Origin: Candidatus Bathyarchaeota archaeon | GTDB lineage: Archaea; Thermoproteota; Bathyarchaeia; TCS64 | DNA: 64,000 nucleotides | Direction: 5' to 3' | NCBI GenBank assembly: GCA_026014815.1 | Contig: JAOZHP010000076.1 | Span: forward strand, 1 to 64,000 | Shown here: positions 33,317 through 42,613 of the stretch, in pieces | Layout: each line of letters opens with the position of its first letter | How positions within the stretch are numbered: position 1 is the stretch's first letter | The notes under the pieces: generated by a model | What the model was told of the DNA's origin: nothing | What the model saw: only the letters and a program-made list of their open reading frames with translations | Databases searched by the model: none | Translations under genes and position numbers: made by a program

Positions 33317-34585
33317 CTACCGGATTATACGAACGATATTCTTGTTCCCTACCTTCATCTCTTCCACAACGTTGATGCTAGCAAGCCGTTTTATGAGCCT
33401 CCAAGCTGTAGCCTTAGGAATCTCACAGTTATTCCGTATCTCTGAGCTCGATGCCGTGCCCCCTGACTCGACGATGAACCGTAACACCTTTTTCTCCGTC
33501 ATCCTCAGGTCCTGGTGCTCCAAAAATATGGCTTCAAGGTCTATCTTTGCTTCTTTGGAGGGAATAATCTTCGGCAACTCAAGTGTATAGCCGAGTTTTT
33601 TTCTCTGAGTGTAGAGTAAACCGCCAAGCGATACGGTTCCAAGGATGATAATGCCCGGAATCAACGGTGAAGCCCCTTCTGGTTGAGTCGCCCGTATGGA
33701 CTGAGTATAGGCCTGAAGCGCTGTTGTCTCTGCTTTCCGGTAACTACCTTGACTATACCGCTCCTTGGCTGAGTCAAGGAATGATTCCGCTTCCTCTAAT
33801 CCCTCAAGTCTACCCTCTGATCTGGCTAGAGTCACGGCTTCTTCGGCTTTATTCAACTCTTTATCGGCTGAGATGGCGTAATTCACGGAACCTATAGCTA
33901 TTTCGTACGCATCATCGGCCTTGTTTTTAGCATCCAGAAATTGCTCTGTCTCGAATAAAACATGAGCTTGTGCTAGTAGGTCCTTTGCCCCTGTTAAAAT
34001 GTAGCCCTCGGATTCTTTTCTTAATATATAATCATCAGCTTTCGAGATAGAAGTAACGGCCTCCTCCTTGATAATCGGCAACCCGATGAGGTAATAGACC
34101 GTGATCTCACCTGCCTCAAAATCGATGTACTGTTTACCGTCAACGGTTCCCAGATCTAAGGGAAAGTCGCTTAGATCAAAGAAGGCTGCGCCGTTGGGAA
34201 GAATTATCTTGGTTTCAACCGGTGAAGTTACGTTGATACACCAGACCTCGTTCTCTTTATCTGTCAGGCTGTTAGTCATATAACTGAAGAAAAGCTCTGA
34301 AGACCCGATACTGTCCACAGTGATATTGTTCCCGGAGGTGGTTGATCCCAGTGGAATTCCCTCCTCATTGCGGATGATCATGTTCCTGAAAGGTGCACCG
34401 AATAGCTCCACATCCACACGAACCTGAAGAATATTCGAGTAAACATGATAGTTTACACTCGTTGTTCCGTCCATGAAGCAGGTAATGGTCAGTGACTGGG
34501 GTGTATACTGAGGTTCTGCATAGGTTTGTGATAAAACTGGCATTGTTAATATTAAGAACATTAACACTAGCTTTGCTCTATGCAT
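33317..34585 (-). CDS. Membrane-anchored winged-helix transcription regulator
   Basis: A 422-residue protein. The N-terminal signal peptide or anchor is residues 1-22 (KLVLMFLILTMPVLSQTYA). An extracellular beta-rich region runs to about 165, and a helical region (175-300) has repeated EAE/LAxA patterns. A membrane helix spans about 305-322 (LIPGIIILGTVSLGGLLY). The cytoplasmic C-terminus (355-420) is a winged helix: EKKVLRFIVESGGTASSSE, then PKATAWRLIKRLASINVVEE. This architecture is used by archaeal one-component sensors that read an external signal and bind DNA from the membrane. The secreted protein gene lies downstream. Confidence 0.82.
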   Translation of the reverse strand: MHRAKLVLMFLILTMPVLSQTYAEPQYTPQSLTITCFMDGTTSVNYHVYSNILQVRVDVELFGAPFRNMIIRNEEGIPLGSTTSGNNITVDSIGSSELFFSYMTNSLTDKENEVWCINVTSPVETKIILPNGAAFFDLSDFPLDLGTVDGKQYIDFEAGEITVYYLIGLPIIKEEAVTSISKADDYILRKESEGYILTGAKDLLAQAHVLFETEQFLDAKNKADDAYEIAIGSVNYAISADKELNKAEEAVTLARSEGRLEGLEEAESFLDSAKERYSQGSYRKAETTALQAYTQSIRATQPEGASPLIPGIIILGTVSLGGLLYTQRKKLGYTLELPKIIPSKEAKIDLEAIFLEHQDLRMTEKKVLRFIVESGGTASSSEIRNNCEIPKATAWRLIKRLASINVVEEMKVGNKNIVRIIR

Positions 34586-34630
34586 TAAACTTCATTTGTT
34601 GGGACAGTTTATTCGCTATATAAATTTAGT

Positions 34631-34783
34631 TTAGCTATGTTCAATATTTTGATTCATGAATATTTCGTGATATTTTAGTAAGTATTGATGTTCTTCAATT
34701 AATAATTCATCTAAAAAACGTGTGATTCTTATCGTTCCAAAATGTTCCTCCTTGTTCTTATTATAATATGAACTCTTTTCCAT
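34631..34783 (-). CDS. Possible small protein, unknown
   Basis: A 50-codon frame from the ATG at 34783 on the minus strand. The product is charged and rich in Glu, Tyr, Lys and His (EEHFGTIRITRFLDELLIEE) with helix-like spacing. A gene is plausible, but the AT-rich region would produce frames of this length by chance. It is divergent from the receiver protein at 34791, so the overlap of the two 5' regions argues against both having normal promoters. Low confidence. Confidence 0.25.
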   Translation of the reverse strand: MEKSSYYNKNKEEHFGTIRITRFLDELLIEEHQYLLKYHEIFMNQNIEHS

Positions 34784-34790
34784 AGCTACA

Positions 34791-35231
34791 ATGCTCAATC
34801 TGGGCGAAGATAATACTTGCACATCATGTGTTTATACCGAGGCTGAAACCAGTCCAATCACACGTAACCGAGTTTTGATAGTGGATGACGACTTGGATAT
34901 TCTTGAAGGATATCAGATCATTTTTGAAAATGAAGGATTTAACATCGAGTACAGTAGCGATCCCATCGATGCCTTACAAAAAGCTACGGAGAATCAATTT
35001 GATGTAGCTATCATGGACTATATGTTGCCTCACATGAGTGGCGACGAGTTAGCTGAAGGCCTACGTCGTATAAACAAAGATATGACACTAATCTTCGTCA
35101 CCGGTTATGCTTATGCTGACGACGCCTGCAAGCCCAGGAACATTGAAGGAGTCAGCTTTTTAATGAAGCCGATAGAGCCTCTTCATTTGGTGACGACAAT
35201 TAGATCGATTATTTCACGTTCATGTGGATAA
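34791..35231 (+). CDS. Stand-alone response regulator receiver
   Basis: A receiver domain of about 120 residues following a 23-residue N-terminal extension (MLNLGEDNTCTSCVYTE). The pocket residues are VDDDLDI, the phosphoacceptor Asp is in AIMDYMLPHMSG, and the Thr and Lys are in FVTGYAYA and LMKPIEP. There is no output domain. It ends 20 bases before the convergent end of the histidine kinase gene and may be a phosphate sink or partner for that kinase. It is less similar to the other two receivers in the window. Confidence 0.9.
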   Translation: MLNLGEDNTCTSCVYTEAETSPITRNRVLIVDDDLDILEGYQIIFENEGFNIEYSSDPIDALQKATENQFDVAIMDYMLPHMSGDELAEGLRRINKDMTLIFVTGYAYADDACKPRNIEGVSFLMKPIEPLHLVTTIRSIISRSCG

Positions 35232-35250
35232 CTCAAGAAACTTAATAGAA

Positions 35251-37098
35251 TCATTGGACACCTGAATCCACCTGAATAGGTGGATCGGTTAGCATCGAAA
35301 TTTCATGCAAGAGCTGAGCATCTTGTTCTTCTGTATGAACCTTACCTTCTTCCTCAGATAATACTAAGGGTATACTAACTGTGAAAGAGGTCCCTACGCC
35401 TTCCTCTGACTCAATGCTGATCTCTCCGCCATGGGCTTCCACAATTCTTTTACATACAGCCAAACCCAAACCGGTGCCCTTTGCCTTGGTAGTAAAGAGC
35501 GGCTGAAACATCTTAGACATGTTTTCCTCGGAGATTCCTGTCCCTGTATCCGAGACCACGATAACAGCCTGATTTTCGACCACTGAACCTTCAACTGTTA
35601 AATTTCCCCCCTCGGGCATGGCTTGTACTGCGTTGGTTAGCAGGTTCTGAAACACCCTCCGTAGAATGTTTCCATCCACGAGAACCCTTCGAAGGGTTTC
35701 CTCAAAACTCACGGAAACAATGGTGTCCATGGATAGGTTCAGTGTTTCAAGGACATCGTGGACTATTTGCTCTAGGTCTGTTTCTTCTATTACCAATTTT
35801 ATTGTTCTGGAAAAGTCTTGTAGGTCTGAAACAATCTTATCCATGTAGCTAGTTTGTTCTCTGAACCTTGAATCGAGGTACTCAAGCTCTTTTATGTCCT
35901 TGCTGGTCATTCCACTGTCTTTCATTTTATCGATTCTTTTCTTAAGCCTCGAGTTGAGCATAAAGATTACTTGAAGAGGGTTTCGGAGGTCATGGCCTAC
36001 CATTGCCGATGTCTGCCCGATTGTAGCCATCCTCTCGCTTTCTTTTAAACGATACTGGTACTCGTTCAACGCCTCAAGCATTTCATCGATGTTCTCCGAT
36101 AACGTTGAAATCTCGTCTTCTCCGGGGATCGTGAGTTTTCGTGTATCTATACTATGGGGGTCAATCTGACTTACTTCGCTGCTGAGCTTTACGATTTTTG
36201 ATAGAATGAACTTATTCATGCTGATTATGGCAATCAATGCCACTGTAGCGCCGACAAGGACGCTTGATCCGAGGAAATAACTCAAACTCAGTAATCCTTG
36301 CTTATAGAACTCTCTTGGCGCATCTACCTGCATGAAAAGAATTGATTCCCCGTAAATATCGTAGAGCCCTACGAATCCTGCGACTCTATCTTCGCTTGAC
36401 CTTTCGATGACAATGTTATCCGGGTTCGTGTGCAGGAAAAGAGTGTTGTACTCTACTTCTTCTGGAAGATACATGACATCATGAATGTTTAACGATAAGA
36501 ATGTGGCTTCCCGTAACTTATCTATCTCTATTTCATCGAGATATCTCCCGCATATCAAGGAACCCATCACAGGACCCGACTGATCGCTTGTCAATATACG
36601 TCTTGAAGAAATAATGACGGGGCCTTCATCAGTCATGATCATACCTGATACTCCTCTCTGAAGGTCTGAACCCTGAGTAGCTGTCTCTTTTTGTATGTAG
36701 TTTATCATTGAGGGTAAGACCGGGACACTCTTCAACTCCATGAGATCAAACGCCTTTGTATGAACAATCAAGCCGTTGTTATCAATGAATACCATGAAGC
36801 TGATCTCAGAGCCTATGAAAGTCGAGCTTGACATCAAGTCGTTTATGAAGTGTTTGAATGAGCTCTGCATGAAGTAATATGTGTCATCATTCGCGGCGAA
36901 CCCTTGTGTGGTCTGATCCAACTCCTTTATTCGAAGGTCAAGTGTGTGAAGCCCCAACTCAGTCTGTGTCTGGATGTCTTTCATCTCGATATTCAGGAAC
37001 CCACGCATAAGAAACTGGTTAGTGGTGACAAATACGCCCATGAATATTAGGACGTAACTTACACCGAAGATTATAACCAGTTTCTTAGTTAGCTTCAA
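35251..37098 (-). CDS. Membrane histidine kinase with CHASE-like sensor domain
   Basis: A 615-residue sensor kinase. TM1 spans residues 7-28. The extracellular region (about 30-270) resembles CHASE4, and TM2 lies at about 271-295. HAMP spans about 296-350 (PGEDEISTLSENIDEML). The HisKA domain has the phosphoacceptor His in MVGHDLRNPLQV. HATPase_c at the C-terminus has its N-box in NLLTNAVQAMP, G1 in SDTGTGI and G2 in TGLGLAV. It lies 21 bases downstream of the receiver gene at 37120 in the same orientation, so the receiver and kinase form a pair. The signal is unknown. The last 40 residues after the ATPase domain are hydrophilic and unassigned. Confidence 0.93.
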   Translation of the reverse strand: MKLTKKLVIIFGVSYVLIFMGVFVTTNQFLMRGFLNIEMKDIQTQTELGLHTLDLRIKELDQTTQGFAANDDTYYFMQSSFKHFINDLMSSSTFIGSEISFMVFIDNNGLIVHTKAFDLMELKSVPVLPSMINYIQKETATQGSDLQRGVSGMIMTDEGPVIISSRRILTSDQSGPVMGSLICGRYLDEIEIDKLREATFLSLNIHDVMYLPEEVEYNTLFLHTNPDNIVIERSSEDRVAGFVGLYDIYGESILFMQVDAPREFYKQGLLSLSYFLGSSVLVGATVALIAIISMNKFILSKIVKLSSEVSQIDPHSIDTRKLTIPGEDEISTLSENIDEMLEALNEYQYRLKESERMATIGQTSAMVGHDLRNPLQVIFMLNSRLKKRIDKMKDSGMTSKDIKELEYLDSRFREQTSYMDKIVSDLQDFSRTIKLVIEETDLEQIVHDVLETLNLSMDTIVSVSFEETLRRVLVDGNILRRVFQNLLTNAVQAMPEGGNLTVEGSVVENQAVIVVSDTGTGISEENMSKMFQPLFTTKAKGTGLGLAVCKRIVEAHGGEISIESEEGVGTSFTVSIPLVLSEEEGKVHTEEQDAQLLHEISMLTDPPIQVDSGVQ

Positions 37099-37119
37099 TT
37101 TTTACACCATGGAACCTGT

Positions 37120-37491
37120 TTATACTGAGGGTGAATCGAAGAAATCTTGCACAACATCAACGAGCATGGATTCAGAAATCGGCTTTAGAATCACATCCAG
37201 AATCACATCATCTGTCTTGATCCGGTCCTTTAACTCGTTTACACCAGTGATGAAAATTATCTTGATTTCCTTGTCCATTCGGATGAGTTCATCCGCGACC
37301 TGTATTCCATCAATATCCGCTAATTTATGATCAAGCAACACTAAACTGAATCTCTGTTTACTCGCCTTTTCGATGGCTTCTCCTCCGGTTACGGCAGTCT
37401 CAACCCAGTATCCATGCTCCTCCAAGGCTACCTTGAAGAGGTAGATGATATCTTCATCATCATCTACAATTAGGATAGAGTCATCTCTCAA
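37120..37491 (-). CDS. Stand-alone response regulator receiver
   Basis: A single receiver domain of 123 residues. It has SILIVDDDEDI at the start, phosphoacceptor Asp in LVLLDHKLADIDG, Thr in FITGVNEL and Lys in VILKPISE. It is nearly parallel to the receiver at 18868, and both lack an output domain. The kinase gene follows at once, so this is the most likely cognate partner. It is probably a single-domain relay that passes a phosphate to another protein or interacts directly with a target. Confidence 0.92.
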   Translation of the reverse strand: MRDDSILIVDDDEDIIYLFKVALEEHGYWVETAVTGGEAIEKASKQRFSLVLLDHKLADIDGIQVADELIRMDKEIKIIFITGVNELKDRIKTDDVILDVILKPISESMLVDVVQDFFDSPSV

Positions 37492-37704
37492 TTGAATCGG
37501 TTTTCCCTATATGTTTCAGTATATAATGAATATGGAAAATATTTCTTCTATTGATAACATTTATTTTGACGCATTTTTCACGAACTACAATTAAACAATC
37601 ATGAAAAACTTTCATACTGTTTCATCGGATAATGCACATAGAAAATAGTAACGAGAAATTAAGGTCCTTGACTCAATTTATTGGAACTACAGGCTGGAAA
37701 AATG

Positions 37705-38667
37705 TTAAAGATCCGCTCTGGTTGTTAACACGAATCGGTCGAACTGATATCGTCGTACTTTGATGTCATAGTTCACGGCTATTGACCTGCTTTCTTTGTA
37801 GTTTTTCAATTTACCGGCTTTGATATCCTTTGCTACTTTCAGCATCTCTTTCATTAACTCTTTCTCGACCAGTGGCTCATTATGGGCGGGCATTAGCAGG
37901 TCATAGTGTGGCATCAGGTCTACGAGTTTTCTGCAGCTGGTGATGAAGTCGTCATGGTCTCTCCCTGGGAGATAAGAAGTCACTCCTCCGGTGTAGAAGA
38001 TGTCACCAGTATAGAGGTATCTACCTTCGCGGTCAAGCAGGCTTATGTGATTGCTGCTGTGACCCGGCGTATAGACAATCTCCAGTGTTCTGCCTCCAAG
38101 GTCTACCCTATCACCATCCTGTAGCCACTGAGTGACGAGGTAAGGCGGCGCATAATAGTTGTCAGGATCAAAATCCTCTGGATAGTCCCTGATGACGTAT
38201 CCTTCCTCGATGATCTCACCCATCTTGTCTTTGCCGAGGCCCTTGGCTGCGCTTTCCCAGCTCATCACGTCGTCGTAGAGGGCTATCTCAGTGAAGTCCT
38301 TGCAGCCTCCGATATGGTCGTTATGTGTGTGAGTCAGCAACAGGAAGTATGGCTTGTCAGTGAGCTCCTCGACTAGCTTGTCCAGATGTCCTATGCCTGT
38401 GCCGCCGTCGATGACTACCGCGCGTTCATATCCGATCACCAAGTACATGAGTGCCTCGTCGTATTGGCCTCCCTCGTAAAGCGCGTACAGCCAGTCATGT
38501 ATCCTGTAGACATCGTACCATGGCTGACTGGTCTCTACTTTCTCAAGTGAAGCATAGATTTTCCGTGGTAGTACGTCAAACCAGTTTCCAGTTGACCCTG
38601 CGTCTTCCTCGGACATACAGGAAGAGCCACCGATAGCAGTTATTACATTATCGCGGTTCCTGTTCAA
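37705..38667 (-). CDS. Metallo-beta-lactamase-fold hydrolase
   Basis: A 320-residue MBL-fold protein with THTHNDHIGG near residue 110, His in VYTPGHSSNHI near residue 205, Asp in LYTGDIFYTGG and a last His in MPAHNEP. It shares with the protein at 29224 the start region (LPRKIYASLEKVETSQPWYD) and overall length. The N-terminal 20 residues contain a Ser/Gly-rich piece. The substrate is unknown. It is the third member of this subfamily in the window (one broken). It is divergent from the FAD-dependent oxidoreductase. Confidence 0.9.
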   Translation of the reverse strand: MNRNRDNVITAIGGSSCMSEEDAGSTGNWFDVLPRKIYASLEKVETSQPWYDVYRIHDWLYALYEGGQYDEALMYLVIGYERAVVIDGGTGIGHLDKLVEELTDKPYFLLLTHTHNDHIGGCKDFTEIALYDDVMSWESAAKGLGKDKMGEIIEEGYVIRDYPEDFDPDNYYAPPYLVTQWLQDGDRVDLGGRTLEIVYTPGHSSNHISLLDREGRYLYTGDIFYTGGVTSYLPGRDHDDFITSCRKLVDLMPHYDLLMPAHNEPLVEKELMKEMLKVAKDIKAGKLKNYKESRSIAVNYDIKVRRYQFDRFVLTTRADL

Positions 38668-38706
38668 TAATTAACGTTAAAAGCCGGCTAGTTACCTTAG
38701 CGAAGT

Positions 38707-39987
38707 ATGGTATATGATATCCTCATCATCGGGGCAGGGGTCATGGGCCTCACCTCAGCTTACTACATGAAGAAACGTGACCCCTCTAAGAAGATCGTGG
38801 TCATAGACAAGTATAGTGGACCCGCCCAGGGAAACAGCGCCAAGAGTGAGGGAGGGTTCAGGAACACCTTCGCCAGCGAGACCAACTACTTGATGGCCGA
38901 CACCAGCATCGACTACTTCAAGCACATGCAGGAAGAGATGGGGTACGACATGAAGCTGGAGTTCATTGGGTACCTCTGGCTGTTCAACGAGGAACAATAC
39001 GAGGGCATTAAGCCAAGCCTCGACATCATGAGGGGCAGGGGCGTCGAGCTAGATGTCTATACTCGGGACCAGCTTGAATCAATGATACCAAGCCTCATGA
39101 CCGATTTCGACGATGACGAGGAAGCAGAGCTACTGGGCCTCAGAAACGTGGACTACGGCGTCTATGGTAGGAAATGCGGTAGCCTCGACGCGGACGCCCT
39201 TGTCAGGGCGTATGAAGCCGAGTTCCTCAAGCTTGGGGGTGAGGTCATGTACAACACCGAGGTAACGAGTCTCATACTCAAGCCCGAGGAGGAGCTAGGC
39301 ATTCCTGGTGAGCCATTCGTCTGGCAGAAATCAAACATAGTCGGGGTGGAGACAAGCAAGGGCGAGATACTCGCCGAGACAACAGTGGTAGCATGCGGAG
39401 TCTGGAGCCACATCCTTCTAGACGGTATCGGTCTCGACAGCTTCCAGCGGCCCAAGAAGCGGCAGCTGTTCGCCTTCAAGGACACCAAGCTTGACCCGGT
39501 GATGAAGACCGAGGGACTTAACCCCGAGAACGCGCTACCGTTGGTGATTCTACCAACCGCAGGTATCTTCCTAAAGGTGGAACTCACCGAGGGAAGCATC
39601 TGGTTGGGCTGCGCTGATATGATGGGTCGCAAGTTTGAGCTTGAGGAAGACCCTCAGCCTGAGGACGACTACTACACCAACAATATCTACCACGCCCTCG
39701 TTATGTACTTCCCTGACTTCGAGGACGTACGTCCCATGAATAGCTGGGCAGGCCAATACTCCATCAACAGCTTCGACGAGACCCCTGTCATCTATAAAGA
39801 GCCCGGCCTCATCTACGTTGGATCGGGGAGCGGTAGCGGTATCATGAAGGGCGACGCCATCGGCAGGATAGTGGACGCTCTACATGCAGGTGAAGAAAAC
39901 GCTGAGCTTTACGGTGGTACAAAGTTCAAGGTAAGTGACCTCGGCGTGAAAAATCGGTGCGTCGAACGCGAGGAGTTCGTTATCTAG
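38707..39987 (+). CDS. FAD-dependent oxidoreductase (DAO family, glycine/sarcosine oxidase-like)
   Basis: A 426-residue flavoprotein. The N-terminal dinucleotide-binding motif is IIGAGVMGLTSAYYM with the acidic strand end VVIDK. A central substrate-binding sheet and a C-terminal FAD segment (YVGSGSGSGIMKGDAIGRI) complete the DAO fold. Members oxidise amino acids, sarcosine or glycine derivatives, often with covalent FAD or an electron-transfer partner. The substrate cannot be named. An aminotransferase, an ureohydrolase and glycine cleavage genes elsewhere in the window suggest amino-acid catabolism. Confidence 0.9.
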   Translation: MVYDILIIGAGVMGLTSAYYMKKRDPSKKIVVIDKYSGPAQGNSAKSEGGFRNTFASETNYLMADTSIDYFKHMQEEMGYDMKLEFIGYLWLFNEEQYEGIKPSLDIMRGRGVELDVYTRDQLESMIPSLMTDFDDDEEAELLGLRNVDYGVYGRKCGSLDADALVRAYEAEFLKLGGEVMYNTEVTSLILKPEEELGIPGEPFVWQKSNIVGVETSKGEILAETTVVACGVWSHILLDGIGLDSFQRPKKRQLFAFKDTKLDPVMKTEGLNPENALPLVILPTAGIFLKVELTEGSIWLGCADMMGRKFELEEDPQPEDDYYTNNIYHALVMYFPDFEDVRPMNSWAGQYSINSFDETPVIYKEPGLIYVGSGSGSGIMKGDAIGRIVDALHAGEENAELYGGTKFKVSDLGVKNRCVEREEFVI

Positions 39988-40000
39988 AGAGCCTAAGCTC

Positions 40001-40918
40001 TCACTCCCTATTCTTTACGCCTTTTATGACTCCTTCAACTAGTCTGTACACGGATTTCAAGCCTCTTCTCTCGGTGTCTCGTCGCCATGGATAGGACGCC
40101 ATACCGAAGCCCTTTGCCTTCGGGGTTCTGAACATGATCTCCAGCGCTTCCCCAAGTTCATCCGCGGTGGGGCCGTTCTCCACCGGCAGCCCTGCTCCAG
40201 GGATGTCATCGGGATCGAGAATGTCAAGGTCCACGTGGATGTAGATGATGTCCGTGACCGATGCGAGGCGCTCCATCTCTTCACTAATCTTCGGGGTCAG
40301 GTTCTTCAGGTCCGGTACTGTTACCTGAGGAATATTATGAGTGTCGATGAGGTGCTGCTCCCATGGATCAGTGTCCCTGACACCCACCATCGTGACATAC
40401 TTCATGGGTAGCGGTGGATCTAAGCCGCAAGCTCTTCTGACGTGATGGAGGCATAGACCTGTGCTGATGGCTACGGGCATTCCGCCCATCATGCCGCTTA
40501 GGCTTGTCTCAGGCGTATTGAAGTCACCGTGAGCATCGATCCATACGAGGCCTACCCTGAGGGGTTTCCAGCTTGGTCCCGCTCTCTGGTGTCCCGCCAA
40601 CATCCCCATGAGGCCGTTACAGTTCGCCAAAAGCCCGATGGGTAAGACCTCCGTTTTGATCTGGTTTGCCACGATGTCTGCGAGGTGATTGCTGGCGAGT
40701 CCAAGCCTGTATCTTGCTCCGTATACCTTTTCCTCCTCTGCTGTGAGTTTCGCTGCTTTACTCTCCACTACCTCACAGTCCCACTTTTTAAGAAGGTTCA
40801 GGAGGCCACCTTCCTCCATTGTCTTGGGGCCCTCGTCCTGCTCGGTCCTACCAAGGTGCCCGCTGTAAGTCAGTTTGGGTATCCCTACCTTGATCTTGCT
40901 CAATGAATAACGCCACAA
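40001..40918 (-). CDS. Ureohydrolase (arginase/agmatinase family)
   Basis: A 305-residue metalloenzyme with the Mn-binding motifs VWIDAHGDFNTPET (Asp-Ala-His-Gly-Asp), IYIHVDLDILDPDDIPG and a conserved glycine-rich loop (SLSGMMGGMPVA). Family members split arginine, agmatine, guanidinobutyrate or formiminoglutamate into urea or formamide and an amine. Agmatinase is common in archaea for polyamine synthesis, but the active-site specificity residues are not clear here. An alternative start is at a methionine near residue 31. It is divergent from the FAD gene's end and convergent with nothing. Confidence 0.9.
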   Translation of the reverse strand: MWRYSLSKIKVGIPKLTYSGHLGRTEQDEGPKTMEEGGLLNLLKKWDCEVVESKAAKLTAEEEKVYGARYRLGLASNHLADIVANQIKTEVLPIGLLANCNGLMGMLAGHQRAGPSWKPLRVGLVWIDAHGDFNTPETSLSGMMGGMPVAISTGLCLHHVRRACGLDPPLPMKYVTMVGVRDTDPWEQHLIDTHNIPQVTVPDLKNLTPKISEEMERLASVTDIIYIHVDLDILDPDDIPGAGLPVENGPTADELGEALEIMFRTPKAKGFGMASYPWRRDTERRGLKSVYRLVEGVIKGVKNRE

Positions 40919-40972
40919 AGTACACGGTGTGTTATAGCTAAAAGCCTGTTGAAAAGAAAAAAGAGAAGAAGA

Positions 40973-41407
40973 TTAGTATCTTCTGCCCCGTCCGCGGTCC
41001 CTGTCACCGCGTCCGTAGCTTCGGCGTGTGTATTCTACCTGCTTGTCAGAGATATTGTTATCGAGGTTCACATCCTCGAAGGGGTCCTCGTCTTGCTCCT
41101 CATAGCTGCCGTAGCGACCCAGGTTGAGACGCATGCTTCCCTTGAAGACGTTCACGTAAGCGTTGTTGAGCTTGAGAATGCTATCCTCTGTGATCGCGTC
41201 AATAGCGTCATCCCAGAGTGTGAGAAGGATGCTGCCTGTGTCGTCCGCCACAAGAGCCTCGCTGACTCGGTGTGAAGAGTTATCGGTTCTTGAGGTCACC
41301 TCACGGACCTCGTTCTTGCTAATAACCTTAGCGACTGTGTATACGCGCCTAGAAAAGCTGTTCAGGTCACCGATCTTAACCATCGGTTCTTCTTCATGAT
41401 CTGCCAT
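40973..41407 (-). CDS. OB-fold single-stranded nucleic acid-binding protein
   Basis: A 144-residue protein with one OB-fold domain (residues about 10-105; VKIGDLNSFSRRVYTVAKVI, then ALVADDTGSILLTLWDD and LNNAYVNVFKGSMRLNLG). The basic C-terminal tail is rich in Arg-Gly (YGRGDRDRGRGRRY). This arrangement matches short archaeal RPA/SSB-like proteins. Arg-Gly tails often bind nucleic acid or proteins. It is probably involved in DNA repair, replication or RNA binding. It lies just upstream (minus strand) of the ureohydrolase gene with a 54-base gap. Confidence 0.85.
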   Translation of the reverse strand: MADHEEEPMVKIGDLNSFSRRVYTVAKVISKNEVREVTSRTDNSSHRVSEALVADDTGSILLTLWDDAIDAITEDSILKLNNAYVNVFKGSMRLNLGRYGSYEEQDEDPFEDVNLDNNISDKQVEYTRRSYGRGDRDRGRGRRY

Positions 41408-41509
41408 GTATTGTACTCTCGAAATAGTGCAACAGTGTCTAGTTCTACCAGCGTTTAAGGGTTCCCTGAGCCCTCAGATTCTTAACTCTCCTCTGTCTCA
41501 TTCATCTCT

Positions 41510-42607
41510 ATGAAGATGTTCAGGGAGCCATTCCCCATTACAGATGAAGTGGTCTACATGAACGTGGCAAACCACGGTCCACCGTCAACGCCAGTTAAGA
41601 AAGCCATAGAAACATTTCTTGAAGACTGGGATAGGCTCAGTCGTCACGGCGACGTTAAGGTGAAGGAAGCCAACGCTAGCTTCGCCAAGCTAATCAACGC
41701 CGACAAAGAAGAGGTAGCGTGCCAACCAAACACCTCGAGGGGCCTCGCCCCCGTCGCTGCGAGTCTAGGGCTCGGGAAAGGCGACAATGTGGTTACCAAT
41801 GACCTAGAGAACTGGGCAAACGTGTACCCATGGACCAATCTCAAAGCAAAAGGCGTCGAGGTCAGAAGAGTCTACGGCAGAGACGGCGCTATTCAACTTG
41901 AGGACATCGAAAAACAAGTCGATGACCGCACGCGCGTCGTCAGCATAAGCCAAGTTCAGTGGCTCACAGGCGCCCGTCATCACCTGAAACCACTCGCGGA
42001 TCTGGTCCATGACCACGGAGGGTACCTCGTAGTGGATGGGATCCAAGCCGCGGGCGCCTTAAAGGTGGATGTAAAACGAGAGGACGTGGACTTTTACGCG
42101 TGTGGAAGCTACAAGTGGCTCCTAGGCCCATCTGGTGCAGGATTCCTTTACGCTCGAAGAGAACTCCTCGACCGAATTCACCCGGTTGAGTATGGTTATA
42201 GAGCCATCAAGAAACATAGCCTTGACGGACCCACACTGAAGGAAACCGCTGAGAAACTGGAGTTCGGGGAACCCAGCTATCTGAGCTTCGTGGGAACCAA
42301 GGCAAGCATCGACCTAATGAACCGCCTTGGACTGGAAGAAATCGAGAACCAGATACTGAAGTTGAGTCAGCACCTCTACGACGGTTTAACCGAGCTCTGC
42401 GTCAAATTAGTCTCCCCTGAAGACAAGTCTCTTCGTTCAGGCGTTGTAAGCTTCACTACCAAGGACACGGAGAACCACTTCAAAGCCCTCAAAGACGAGG
42501 GTTTTGTGATAAGCCTTCGACCAGCGGGAATTAGAGTCAGCACAGGTTTCTATAATACCATGGAGGAGGTTGACAAGCTTCTCGAAAGACTCAAAACCCT
42601 CCAATAA
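41510..42607 (+). CDS. Class V aminotransferase / cysteine desulfurase-like
   Basis: A 365-residue PLP enzyme. The Schiff-base Lys is in YACGSYKWLLGPSGAGFLY near residue 205, with Asp in VVDGIQAAGAL and the N-terminal MNVANHGPPS. The overall pattern resembles isopenicillin-N-epimerase or selenocysteine-lyase-like members of class V. The conserved Cys loop of true cysteine desulfurases is not evident. The reaction is not assigned. The Cgi121 gene follows after 6 bases, so they are cotranscribed, probably without a functional link. Confidence 0.88.
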   Translation: MKMFREPFPITDEVVYMNVANHGPPSTPVKKAIETFLEDWDRLSRHGDVKVKEANASFAKLINADKEEVACQPNTSRGLAPVAASLGLGKGDNVVTNDLENWANVYPWTNLKAKGVEVRRVYGRDGAIQLEDIEKQVDDRTRVVSISQVQWLTGARHHLKPLADLVHDHGGYLVVDGIQAAGALKVDVKREDVDFYACGSYKWLLGPSGAGFLYARRELLDRIHPVEYGYRAIKKHSLDGPTLKETAEKLEFGEPSYLSFVGTKASIDLMNRLGLEEIENQILKLSQHLYDGLTELCVKLVSPEDKSLRSGVVSFTTKDTENHFKALKDEGFVISLRPAGIRVSTGFYNTMEEVDKLLERLKTLQ

Positions 42608-42613
42608 GGGAAT

